This document shows, piece after piece, positions 45,661-56,899 of a DNA stretch of 64,000 nucleotides (its first letter is position 1; every line of letters begins with the position of its first letter). Under the pieces are notes generated by a model. It saw nothing but the letters and a program-made list of their open reading frames with translations. It was not told the DNA's origin and searched no databases. This DNA comes from Mesostigma viride. Its lineage: Eukaryota; Streptophyta; Mesostigmatophyceae; Mesostigmatales; Mesostigmataceae. Position numbers and translations under genes: made by a program. Location: positions 64,001-128,000 of the forward strand of contig RPFO01000163.1 in the NCBI GenBank assembly GCA_009746045.1. The letters run 5' to 3'.

Positions 45661-45992
45661 TTTATTTAACCATGGATGTACATGCGCGCCTATGGTGTGC
45701 CACACCGCAGATGATGCCTAGCTTTATTTAGTTATGCTGTGCCCATGCAGAGAGATACTCTCTGCTGAGAAGCCATGCCCTAGCCATTGTTTAGCCATGA
45801 TGATCTTCCCCCTATGTCTGCGCCCCTAGGTGCTGGAATACATAGTGGTGTGCAGGTGCATTTTGTGCACCGGCCAGAGCAGGTGTAGTATACACCCTAC
45901 CCTTGCAGGAAGAAGCCATATGCCCTCTCTCGGGGCTATGAGCAACATTTACTCCCAACGGAGTTATGTTACAATTCAATTCAATTCAATGC
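45661..45992 (+). mobile_element. Family B 3' end with a variant CAATT tail
   Basis: This is collinear with 31440-31790 (UTR, 'cgaggctatg'-type block, hairpin ACTCC-CAAC-GGAGT at about 45951-45964). The tail is (CAATT)n instead of (TTAA)n. Confidence 0.65.
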
Positions 45993-46249
45993 CAGTGGAG
46001 GTTGTGGGTTAACACTGGGAATGCCCCTAAAACCCCTCAGGCTCCGGGAGAGGGCTTTATATTCTCCCAAACCGGCGCCTCTAAATCAATGTGTGCGTTC
46101 CAAGCCTATCTGTGGGCTCGATCTGGACCATGGGGCAGCCTTATACTGTATCCGCTATGAGTCAGCCATGCTTTGCCCATGCAGAGAGCCATGCACTCCT
46201 CTCTGCTGAGACGCCATCATCATGCCCAAGCCATTGCCTAGCCATGATC

Positions 46250-48126
46250 ATTCTCCACCCCAGCCACGAGCCACGAGCCAGTGACGAGGTAGCCATGGCT
46301 GTCGGAGCTCATAACTTTCACGTTTGAGCCCCGAATTCAGCTGTGAATATCACAATCGCTTCGTCTTTCTTAGACGCACATGCTGATATAATTTTCCGAA
46401 GCTATAAGAACGCACTGTATGATGAGCAAACGCCCCTTGCCGCAACGCAGCCTGGTGGCTGCGCTCGCCAATGAAAGTCCGTCTGCAGCTTCGGCAGCAG
46501 ATTCGCCCTCAAGCCCGGAAGGCAACGGTGACACTAGTCGTGCACTGGTGGTTGCCCAGCCCCCTCACGGACTTGCCTCGCCCTCTGCATCGCCTGAGCC
46601 TAAACGCAGCCGCCCTGAGGATCCGCCCCCTGACGAGCCGGGCTGGAAAGAAATCGACTTTGACGCCAAATCAGCTGCCCATGGTGGACACAAGGCCAAG
46701 CAGCTCCCATCCAGTTTATGAACGCCGTGTTCTTCGGGTCGCGCACCTCGCTTCTTGCCCTGTGCAAGCACTTTTACGTCCAAGGTCGCATCATTTCGCC
46801 TACCCGCGGTGATTATCACCCGGATCTGTCCCGCTACTCCCGCCCCCGCCTTCAGCTCCTCGCCCTCTGCTGCCTCCTCGGGCGCTCTGTCGCCGAGATC
46901 TGGGCCCCCCCCTCCACCTCCGAAATTCGCTCCATCATCAACAAGGCCATCGAACAGCACGTGACACCCCTGGCTGCAGATGTGGCGGCCATGCAGGGCG
47001 GCACGCTGGCTGCCGAGCTTCCCCTCCTCTCCTCCACCACCACCGCCACCTCCACGCTCCTCGCCTCCACCTCCACGCCTCACCGCCCAGCTCCTCGCCA
47101 TCGACAAGCGCCTGCAGGACCATGCCATAGCCATTGAATGCTTGCAGAACACCGCCGGCATCACTGCCCAGGCGGTGAAGGACATCGCCGCTCGGCCAGC
47201 GCCTGCTGGCCCCATGCCGGCGCTGCTCCTCCCACTGATCCCGACCTGGGCGGACATGCTTAAGCAGCATGCCACCTCCACCACCTCCGCCGTCGCCGCC
47301 CAGCTTAAGCAGCAGACGCTGGACCTCCGCGAGGAGGCCGAGCTCGCCAAGCGCAGCCTTAACGTCATAGTCAAGCACTTCGACCCGCTGCAGGACGAGA
47401 CCTCCGAGACCCTTGCCCTGGCGTTTGAGAACCAAATCCTTGTCCCCATGGCTATCACTGGTAAGGGCAAGCCGCGGGGGGTGACCCGGCCGCCTTCCCC
47501 GCTCGCGGGGTAAGGCCGGCCCCTTCCCCTTGCTCCTCACCTTTGACACCATGGCGGATAAGATGGAGTTCCTCAAGTGTCGCAAGCGGCTTGGGGGGAC
47601 CGCCTACACGCTGGACGACGACTTGACCTTGACGCAGCAACAACGGCGACGGGAGCTATGGCCGACCTACCTCCAGCTTCGGCAGACGGCGGGGCAGAAG
47701 CCGGTCTACTGGAAGGGGGCGGACATCTACGTCGCCCACAAGCCCTGGCAGGCCACCCCTGCCGCCCCAGCCACCCCAGCCACCCCAGCCTAGGGAATAT
47801 ATAGCAGTAGTGTAGACTAGAAAGCTTAGTGACGTGGCCATGTATGCCTACGTGATGGGCCCACACCCGCCCTTACAATAGCCGTAGCAATTTCGAGTCA
47901 TGCTCTGCCCATGCAGGGAGTTACTCTCTGCTGAGAGGCCATGTGTACCCCAGCTATAGCCTAGCCACATACCTTCCACCCCATATGTCATGCAGGCCCT
48001 CTAGGCCCTCTCCTAAAGCCGCCTTGTGTGCCTGTGCTTGTTTAGGAGGCATGACCCATCATGGCGGTGCAGGTGCACCTTGTGCACCCAGAGCAGGTGA
48101 TAGTTGTACATCCTACACCTGCAGGT
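46250..48126 (+). mobile_element. Half-LINE family A, longest copy
   Basis: The leader with 'cacgagccacgagcca' and 'gtcggagctcataactttca' matches families B and R. ORF1 starts at 46419 or 46422 (MSKRPLPQRSLVAALANES). It is open to about 46700, shifts frame at about 46715, 47085 and 47510, and ends at 47791-47793. Domains in order are a Ser/Pro-rich N-terminus, a VFFGSRTSLLALCKHF segment, a Thr/Ser-rich coiled part, PTWADMLKQHA, an LREEAELAKRSLNVIVKHFD helix, an RRM-like block, AYTLDDDLTLTQQQRRREL, and VYWKGADIYVAHKPWQ. The 3' UTR begins at once and is truncated at 'ctgcaggtt', where a family D copy abuts. No ORF2 is present. Confidence 0.82.
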
Positions 48127-48590
48127 TAAAATTAAATTAAATTAAATTATAACATATGCCTCCGTGGGGAGGTCATGTAGCACATATTTCATGATGGATG
48201 GGGTGGAGGAAGCCGCGTGATCGAACTATCCTAACTCTATCTAGAAAATCCTAACTACACTACTCATCAAAACGCCTCCTCCGCCGTTGGGGGGAGGTGG
48301 CTTGCCCACAGGGTCGGGCGTGTGCGCCTTGACAATCTTCTTCCACCGCGTCTTGTCCTGCAATGATGGCAGTCCAAAGACGGGAGAGAGAGTGGATGCG
48401 GTGCTCAAACTGGGCTGGGACCACTAGGTCGTCCAGCAACATCTGAACGTAGTTGGTGACAGGTTTCCCTACCCTTTTGGGAATGTCCTTGGGGCCAGGC
48501 CAGGTCAGAATGTGCCGCCCTGGCTGTCCAAGCCGCTGGGGGCCGGCCAGACCAAGGGTGGTGTCGACCTGGCTGGTGCGGGCAAGGTGT
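48127..48590 (-). mobile_element. LINE family D 3' fragment, inverted
   Basis: It starts with a TTTAA-type tail (48127-48152) and the CTCC hairpin. On the minus strand the last ~70 codons of ORF2 follow (QFEHRIHSLSRLWTA, then ...RRRRFDE) with a frame break. It is nearly identical to 53190-53575. Confidence 0.75.
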
Positions 48591-48716
48591 CCTACAAATG
48601 CTACCTGCAGGTTGTCGCCCTGATTGTATTACAAACCCATAGATGCCCCTTTCTCTGGGCTATGTGTTACATATCACTCCCCACGGGGCTATGATTTTAA
48701 TTAATTAATTAATTCT
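48591..48716 (+). mobile_element. Family A terminal ~120 bp
   Basis: This has the 'cctgcaggttgtcgccctga' block, the hairpin (variant CTCC-CCAC-GGGG) and a (TTAA)n tail at about 48698-48716. Confidence 0.75.
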
Positions 48717-48935
48717 CCACCCCGTGTCCGCAACTTTGCACAGGCCCTGGAATACATGGTGGTGCAGGTGCACCACCATCTCACCTCAGTTGTGCACCCC
48801 GAGTAGGTGGCAGTCTACACCAATTAACCACCTGCAGGTTGTCGCCTAGAATGTATTGAAAACCATATGCCCCTTCTCAGGGATGTGTGTTACATATCCT
48901 CCCCACGGAGGTATGTTCTTAATAATTATTAATGC
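48717..48935 (+). mobile_element. Family A-related 3' end, diverged
   Basis: This is the same UTR architecture placed directly behind the previous tail. The hairpin is CCTCC-CCAC-GGAGG (about 48898-48911) and the tail is AT-rich and irregular. Confidence 0.65.
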
Positions 48936-49108
48936 CAGTGGTGCCCAAGGGAAGACAAGTATCTCTGCCCCATTCCCAGTGTGCACCATACAGGGATGTG
49001 AAGCACTACACGTGTCCCCCACGGGACCGCGAATAATAAATTAACTAATGGAGGCCATACAACATTGAGAGACGTACATCAGCTACAAGTCATGCACGTA
49101 GCCATTAA
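48936..49108. other. Short unassigned spacer
   Basis: Nothing is recognised. It ends in 'attaatt' immediately before the TTAA element. Confidence 0.3.
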
Positions 49109-50833
49109 TTAACCCTTCAATTGTGTCAACTGGAACCACCAGAACGGACTGAGTATGGGCATCTTAGTAAGTATGAGAGTATCTAGCCAAATAACATTTT
49201 CTGGCCCACCCTTGGAACCAAGGATGCTTTTATATCAAATAACTTTGGGGTCATGTCATTGGTCACATATCTATGCCCCACAGCTGCTATAAATAGCACC
49301 CCCCCCAAGGGGGTACGGTGCAGATGGGGTTCAAGAGATATATAATGCAATATGGACCATTTCTCAAAATCTGCTGACCCTGGCCCTTTGAGGGGAGTTT
49401 AAGATAATCACAGGCATGCCATAGATGCATTCACAACATGACATGCCATAGAACTGCACAGGCTAGCTAGCATACAGCCCAAAATAGCTCAGACCGTTAT
49501 AACGGGTGCAGTTATTTTGGGGTGTTTTGGTAGCACTACCGTATAGGCATTCAATTCCAACGTGGCACAAAACATAATAGATGGCCACACATGCATTCCC
49601 AAACACATTTCCAGCTTAAAAATCACAACAGCATGCTATACAACAAGTATAAAGCTTGTGCCAAGGCCCAAAACCAAGCGTATAACGGTTTCACAAGGAG
49701 CTACATTATCAATGCATCCAACACACTATAAAGCAATTCCAATGATTGGCAATGATAGAGAAAACAAAAGAACTCACCTGGTTGTGCTTCCATGCAAGCA
49801 GGCCCTGGCCATTCATGTTTCTTGCATGCACTATGGACGCACAAGCAGAAGGATAACTTGGGCCAGCAAACCAAGAAGCAATGCCTAGAGCTGGCCAGAA
49901 AACCAATTGTCTCGCTATGTCTGTGCAGGGAAAAGCATCCCGTTATCAAGCCCACCATGTTAAGAGACAATACCAAACGCTACTTCACTGGTTTCGTTGA
50001 AGCCTTAGCTAATAGCAATCAAATCTGGTCCAAAATCTGCGTGACATAGTGGTATTCCCCAACCATCACAAGCGAACGCGTACAAGCACTAAAGCAACAA
50101 AACGACAAGCAAAAACCATCGATTACATGTCTACAAGTAGTTTATAAACGATAGGACGACTTGGTACTGTAATGTATAAACGCTAACATGTTAATACGTA
50201 CCAGGTCGAAACCGCAGATTACCTGCTGTGCGGGAGCCATCACTCCCACCTCACGGACATAGCCTCGAACCTTTCCTGGCCGTCATCGCTAATAAAACAT
50301 GTCAAGAATAACGTAACAATTCTATCCACGCGCAAATATATGGACGTTTGCTGCCGAACAACAGGTAGCATACGCACTGTCACCGCCTGGCCGCTGACAG
50401 GATCTGCTGCACCGATTAGAACCTAGAGACATACTTGCGCACATCCAGACGCTTCACGGCCAGAGATATAACCTTTATAACACTCAAGGATAATTACTAC
50501 AAAATTTGAGTTCAAAATTCCAAGCCATGCTCTCGTACCAGTCATTTGCCTGCACCGCCATAGCCGCGGACGTCAATTATTTTCATTCACGTCGGTCCCG
50601 TTTGACCATGGTACCCCCCCAACTTTGATTGAGTATATCTCCCTGGCCAGTTGTCCAAAGTACGGTCTGAATAGTGCCAGGCATAGCTTACGTCTAGATC
50701 TTTCGATCCCCCCAGGTTTGACCGTTGAATTATTTTTGGCGCGGCGCCTGGTTCTGCCACAAAGTCAGTCCGTTAGAGTGGCGCGAGTTCAACTGGCGCC
50801 ACGAAAACGGACTCAGTACAAATTAAGGGTTAA
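49109..50833. mobile_element. TTAA-flanked DNA transposon, inverted relative of 27972-29676
   Basis: The ends are TTAA-CCCTTCAATT (49109 onward) and AATTAAGGG-TTAA (to 50833). The interior is the complement of the first element at several places, for example 'ctagctagcatacagccc' against the block near 29320, and 'ggtcgaaaccgcagattacc' against 28580-28600. It has no transposase. The right TTAA (50830-50833) is also the left TTAA of the next element. Confidence 0.7.
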
Positions 50834-53111
50834 GGGGATGTGGCACCTCAAAACCCTTAAAATTGACATATGCTAATATCACTTGAAATTCATTTGCACA
50901 ATGCTAAGTTATGATTGGGGGCACTAAATAACATCTCTAGTGAGTTGTCCATGCACTTCTTGGGGGTACTACCCCCATATATACGCCAATAATGCGCTAT
51001 AAATAGCAAAAGACGCTAACTAGGGCTGGTTATGCCCCAGCCAATCCACAAAACAGTTTGACCCAAAAAGCACAAGCCACGTAGTAACGTCCTGGGACAT
51101 CGCAAACAGCAACTTACATGGGGCATATGGACACCGCCGTTCAAAAAATAGACCGTGGCGCCAAAAACGCGATTTTTTTCACTTAAAAAAATAAAACAAT
51201 TCATAAACTTGTCAGATCAAGCCAAAAAGCACTATTAAATTTCGGCACGGGCGCTCCAAGCCACAGTCCAAGTTTGAGGTCAATCGGACAACCCTAGCTC
51301 AAGTTATTGCGTTTGGCAGATGCCACTCGCACGACCGCTAAAGAAGGTTTTTCTTTGTACAAGGCCACTTAGGCATGATGTTTTCCATCCAAAAAGCCTG
51401 AAAGCATGCCCTACTCGATCACAAAACATAAGCAAACGCCTAGGCACCTCATCTGCCCTCACCTGCCCTCGGCATGGCCAACCTTGCCAGCGCAAGCATA
51501 GCAACACGATCGCTAGGCATACATGCCAAGAGAGCATACACTATACTCAACCCAAGGTTACCTTGTAAACTTCATGCCAAGAACTCAGCAAATCTATGAC
51601 CAAAAGCACCTCTAACTCTTGCTCACTGATGACGACACATGCTCAAGGTCGGGGGTCACTGTGGCACGCACTGATGGGTTTCCTAGACGACCACCTGACA
51701 AGGCGCTAAGGACCACTCAGTAACCAAGTAAACACAATTACACTTTGCATGCCATCCAACATGCATCAAATACATGCTTAATATGTTATGAAATACAAAT
51801 GGGTGGCCACACACCTCATACCCCTTCACCGTCCCTCGAGCATGGCCAGACTTATAAGCATGTGAATAGCAATATTGATGATGGCACTAAAATGCCTAAT
51901 CAGCATTTTCTATGTTTCTCCCAGGTTAGAGTGTTAAGGTTTATGCCAACCAAGCTAATCAACACTGCAGCGACTCCTTAACTGCCCTACCTGAGATGGG
52001 CAACAAACTGGAACGATGGAGGGCAAGGAACCAAGGAGATCATGGCATACAAAGCTTGCATGCAGTCAACCATGTCAACCATGGTTGGCTCAGCACATTG
52101 CAGTCTTTTGACATCATCATATCAAGGGAAAGCTCAAATAAACCAATGGTGGCAGCTATCTACATGCAGTCACACAAATGCAATATCTCCAACATGATCG
52201 TCAATAAAACACTTCCTCCCCTGCACGATAAAATGGAAAGAAACCATTGGCGGGCCTCCAGCGCATGAGCGCTGTGATGCCGCTGCGAAGAGAGGGTGCG
52301 TCACTCTCACACAACTAGAAGCTTCCATACGCACAACATCCTTGCCAGAACACGTTTCATGAAATACCTTAAACCTTCCCGAGAAGCAATAGGCTTCGAC
52401 TGAAGCGGCCTTGACCACGACATCAACGAAAACAATCTAAAGCTGCCAGGTATTCGACAACACCACGGCAAGCAACGGCGAGCTAGCTGGCGGAAACTGC
52501 CCAAAAAGAACGAAAAAAACTTCGAACGATGAGCTAATAGAAGAAAGAACTGATAGCACAGAATGTTCATTCGCGGCAAATCTATACATTGCCCTCGCAG
52601 ATCCCTCGCCCAGGCGCGCAACAACGGCCGTTCTTCCATGGAAGGTTCCGACATGCACTGCGGAGGCCTGAAGAATTACTTACCGAGAACGGCCGAAAAT
52701 GTAGCAAAAAGCACCAGTTCGGTTTGGAATTCAATGCTACCGATAAGAATTCATCCTTCGCGGTCAAAAAGCCCCCCAAAACTGCGAAATTACTGCCGCT
52801 ATCACGAATTCTATTTTATTCCGCGCGACGAAAAAATGCAGTTTACCCCCCATGCCGATGGCAGTAAAAGAAAGCAGCGATATTGTAAATCAGCTACTTG
52901 CCGCCACAAACAAACATCATTAAATCATCGTATTCGACATTCGAGCATTTTTTTGGCATTTCTCTAGCCTTACATTGCTAGTTTCGCCTAAACGCAGTCG
53001 CCATGGCCACTTCCGCAAGGGGTGCGCGCACCGTGCACCCACTTTTCACGGTACGGCTGGTACCGCGAATTTTTTGGCGCGGAAAAAATTCGGCGCGCCG
53101 CGTCCCCTTAA
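50830..53111. mobile_element. TTAA-flanked DNA transposon of a second family
   Basis: The ends read TTAA-GGGGATGTGGC (50830 onward) and GCCGCGTCCCC-TTAA (to 53111), imperfect inverted repeats of at least 11 bp. The size is about 2.27 kb. Open frames inside (for example 52563-52967) have no familiar motif. The TTAA duplication fits piggyBac or Kolobok-type elements; the superfamily is not decided. Confidence 0.65.
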
Positions 53112-53579
53112 GCCATGAATTACTCAATTAATTAATTAATTAATGAAGAACATGAATGCATTGGGAGTATACGTGACACATGGCCCTGAGACTACGTGGC
53201 CTGGCCCCAAGGACATTCCCAAAAGGGTAGGGAAACCTGTCACCAACTACGTTCAGATGCTGCTGGACGACCTCGTGGTCCCAGCCCAGTTTGAGCACCG
53301 CATCCACTCTCTCTCCCGTCTTTGGACTGCCATGCAGGACAAGACGCGGTGGAAGAAGATTGTCAAGGCACACACGCCCGACCCTGTGGGCAAGCCACCT
53401 CCCCCCAAGCGGAGGAGGCGTTTTGATGAGTAGTGCAGTTAGGATTTTCTAGATAGAGTTAGGATAGTTCGATCACGCGGCTTCCTCCACCCCATCCATC
53501 ATGAAATATGTGCTACATGACCTCCCCACGGAGGCATGTTATAATTTAATTTAATTTAATTTAATTTAATTTAATTTTT
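53112..53579 (+). mobile_element. LINE family D, C-terminal coding end and 3' UTR
   Basis: After a (TTAA)n remnant at 53125-53142 and a short inverted 3' end, an open frame to 53433 encodes the final part of a LINE ORF2. It has GPKDIPKRVGKP, QMLLDDLVVPAQFEHRIHSL, then W-x2-M-x2-K-x-RW and TPDPVGKP before RRRRFDE. The W..M..K.RW...TP.PVG.P spacing matches the C-terminus of LINE R. The 3' UTR ends with hairpin CCTCC-CCAC-GGAGG (53521-53534) and a (TTTAA)n tail at 53541-53579. Confidence 0.7.
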
Positions 53580-53699
53580 AATGGCCCTGAGAAGGGGCCT
53601 ATTGCCATATACTACGTAAGATGTAGGCGTGCTCACATCTCATGCGCACAAAATGGCCGCTGACGGCGGTATGGCGGCTGACGGCGGAGTTCAGATCTT

Positions 53700-54578
53700 T
53701 TGCGTCTGAGCCCCAAATTCGGTCAGACCACTTGCATTCGATGCGCCTTTCTAAGACAGCAGCAGCAGCAGCAGCAGCTCCTCCACCAGCTCCAGCAACA
53801 ACTTGCCGCCTCCATAACTCCTGCCAAGACCACCTATGCCGCCACGCTTCAGAACCCTACGGAGCTCATCAACGAAATCAAAACAGCCGTCAAGGCCAGC
53901 ACAAGGGATGCTATGCACGAACCCATTCGCTCATGCAGTATTGTGGTACGTGGCGTCCCCTCGAACGTCAACGATGCACGCCTGGGCACCTACCTCCGGG
54001 GCGACCCCTTCCTGGGGAAGCTCGGCGTGGCCCAAAGCGTCGTCATCAAAACGGCACGACGGCTCGGCGGCCCCACCGCCCCTGTCTTGGTGGAATTCCA
54101 CCGCAAGGAGGACAAACTGCAGGTGCAGAAGGCCCGCCGGAACCTCCACGATACCCAACTGAGCATCGACGATTACTATACCCCGGAGCAGCTTGAGGCC
54201 CGGGCTGCCGCTTTGAACCGGCCGGAGGTCCACGAGGCTCGGGCAGCCAAGCAGGCCAACCCGCAACTACGGTGCAGCATCTATGCCCGCCTCTTTAATG
54301 GCGTCTTCATCGTCCGCATTAACGGCCAGGACCTTCCTCCAATGACGGCGACCCCCATGGATACCGCCGTGCCAGCGCCCCAGCCCCCTGCTCGGCCCCC
54401 GCCGTCACCGCCATCGCCACCGGCATCGACGGTCACCTGCTCCCCAGCACGGGTGGGGATCCGCCGGGGCAACTTCAGCTCAGGTATGGCTGCCAGGCTT
54501 GGCCGTCCCCCTAATAAATTCGTTCGCTTTGCACCTGAGCCGGAGCCCGCGCTGCGAACCCTTCTCTCCTATCAATGA
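53700..54578 (+). CDS. LINE R ORF1 (RNA-binding ORF1p-like)
   Basis: The frame is open for up to 292 codons. The true start is uncertain: the frame has no ATG before a Gln-rich stretch (~residues 18-45, CAG repeat), and the first in-frame ATG is near 53739. After a TTYAATLQNPTELI segment comes an RRM-like region (SCSIVVRGVP...) ending in NLHDTQLSIDDYYTPEQLEA, the counterpart of the DDDLTPxQQ block in families A-C. The protein then has VFIVRINGQDLPP and a Pro-rich tail. The stop (TGA 54576-54578) overlaps an ATG at 54575 (ATGA), so ORF2 translation could restart there. The expected role is binding LINE RNA in a ribonucleoprotein. Homology to L1 ORF1p is by layout, not a strong sequence match. 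Confidence 0.7.
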   Translation: MRLSPKFGQTTCIRCAFLRQQQQQQQLLHQLQQQLAASITPAKTTYAATLQNPTELINEIKTAVKASTRDAMHEPIRSCSIVVRGVPSNVNDARLGTYLRGDPFLGKLGVAQSVVIKTARRLGGPTAPVLVEFHRKEDKLQVQKARRNLHDTQLSIDDYYTPEQLEARAAALNRPEVHEARAAKQANPQLRCSIYARLFNGVFIVRINGQDLPPMTATPMDTAVPAPQPPARPPPSPPSPPASTVTCSPARVGIRRGNFSSGMAARLGRPPNKFVRFAPEPEPALRTLLSYQ

Positions 54579-54973
54579 CGACGCTCGCGGCCCCGCGGCT
54601 CCGCGGCTTTAGCAGTGGGATCTGCCTAACTCCCCTTCCCGCCCCTTTGCCTTCGCAGCCCTCGGGCTGTCGGAGAGAGAGCACCGGGTCGGCAGTGAGC
54701 CAGGTTCGCCCCGCCTCGCGCGGCCGCCTCCGAAACCTTCAGACTGCACGCATTTCTTCTGCGTGCAGGCGCAGACTCATTCTACCTGGCCACCCGAGCC
54801 AACCGTCGGCGTCGCCTCGACGCGTTGGCAGGAAGAATCGAAACGGTGATTGAAAGCATAAGTCCCCAACCCGCCCCCCCTACCCCACCACCTCCACCCC
54901 CACCCCATCACCACCCTGCTCCATCTCCGCCCCCACCCCCGCCTGCACCCCCCTTTTCGGTCAACGCGCGCCC

Positions 54974-56011
54974 TTGGTCATCGCCACCTTCAACGCCCGC
55001 ACGCTCCAGCCCGACGCTGACCGCTGTCACTGCCTGCGCAGTGACGACTGTCAGTGCCATCGAGTCTCCAATCTTATTGGTTTCTGCATCGACAATAATA
55101 TCGCCATCCTGGGAATCCAAGAACACAGGCGCACTGCATCGGCCCGCGGATCAACTGCCCATGTTGCTGACGACATCGACGGCTGGCGGTTCTACTACGG
55201 AGGCGGCGACGGCACCGGGAACGGGGGCGTCGGTCTCCTCTGCTCCCCGCTCGCCGTACGCCACATGGGCGAACCCCAGCTGGTCAACGCTCGGCTCCTC
55301 GTGGCCACTTTTCATTCGATGGAGGGCCACTCAACCTACGCCCTGACGGTGGGCGTTGGTTACGCACCCCACTCCGGCCACCCAGAACAAGACCGCAAGG
55401 ACTTCTTTGCAGCGCTGGAGAACCTGGCGAACGGCATCCCTGGTCGCAACTACCTCGCTCTGCTGCTGGACGCCAACGCCACGCTACCACCGGGTAGTGG
55501 CGGATGTCAGCACGCCCCCAACGGTACAGTCTCCAATGCCAACACTGAACTTTTTGCTGATTTGCTTACGACATGCGATTTGGTCACTGCCAACACTCGC
55601 TTTCCACATAGTCCAGATGCTTTGGTCACACACACCTCGCCAACTGGCACTGAACGCTGCATTGACTATGTTGTAATGCGCAAGCGTCATCAAGGATCTG
55701 TACTAGCTGCTCGCTCGCATGTGATCCCCCTGGTGCGCTCCGATCATCGCATCGTCACCGCCCGCATCCGCCTGCGATTCCCCTCGCCCTTTCGTAAGCA
55801 CGTGGCACCCCCTGATTTGCGCACACTCCAGTTGCTCGAGAAATCTGACGACGCTCTGGAGGACTTCCCTGAAAAACGCGCCCACAAGCGCGCCGCAGAG
55901 GCGTTTGTCGACGCGCTGGACATCCCGGCCAGCCACGCCCAGCTGTTCGCTGCCGGCCTGGCATCGGCCCTTCGGCACCTCGCTGACAAGCTGCCCGCGG
56001 CCGGGGCCCTA
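54974..56011 (+). CDS. LINE R ORF2, N-terminal APE-type endonuclease
   Basis: This is the endonuclease that nicks the target DNA. In order: VIATFNARTL (first Asn), a Cys/His-containing loop, IAILGIQEHRR (catalytic Glu), YGGGDGTGNGGVGLL, LALLLDANATLP (Asp-x-Asn), TERCIDYVVM and LVRSDHRIV (final Asp-His). All residues expected for an exonuclease-endonuclease-phosphatase fold are present. The frame upstream of 54974 is Pro-rich and continues open for some distance, so the translation start may be earlier, possibly near the ATGA at 54575 with a frame change. The coding run is interrupted at the TA dinucleotide 56010-56011 by the DNA transposon. The remainder of ORF2 is at 59438-61634. Confidence 0.85.
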
Positions 56012-56899
56012 CAGGGGTCACCCGCAGTATCGCAACAAGAATCGCAACTCAAAAAAAAAAAATTTATCATCCACTTCGATTAAGGGCAGGTATGGGCACA
56101 CCATGGCACCTTCACTTTTCAAAAGTGATGTTTGGATGAAAAATGGGAGCGTGCTCGAGTATCGCAACACCTAGTTCCGCAACTGAAAACCCACCAATTC
56201 TAGAGTTCCGCAATGCAACAGAATCGCAACAAACCTGGCAAGTATACCAAAAGTACGCCGTACACGTGCGCCGGAAGGAATGAATTGTCGCCAATCGGCG
56301 TGCAGGATCCGATATGTACTTGCAATAGTTACCGCCGTTGACGATTGATTGGCCGCGCGGTGTTCAGTTCAGTTCAGTGGGATTCATCGCGCGGAAGTCA
56401 GTGCAATAATGAACAAAAACATAAGTGTGCCGCCTCTTCATTGAATAATCAACGACCTATAATTAGTCTACAACCACTAACCTTTCGTTATCAAACAGTT
56501 CCCTAATCATCACGCGCGTCATCGTCTCGTCATTGCGCGTCATTACCCCGTCATTGTCCCGCCGACATTACACAGCTATGGTCTTGAGGTATAGTCGGCG
56601 CCGTGGCATGTTAAACAAACTGCGTTGTTTCATTCACAGTGTGGTTTCATTATGTCGCTCTTTCGAACGGGGATGCATTAGGCAACAATACTGGACAGAT
56701 TCTGAAAGAGGGTGTGTTTGTGAAGTGGGGATGGCAGCGGCCCAGCATTTGCTGGCCGTGCGGGTGCAACTTTGAGGCGACTACATATATCGCCCTGAAC
56801 CGTCTTTGTTAAAGCGGTGAGACAGTCCAGTGTTACAGTCCGGCCGCAGGCCGGGCAAGGGAAATGCTGTGTTCACCCTGATGCTGCGGGCCGAGGATG

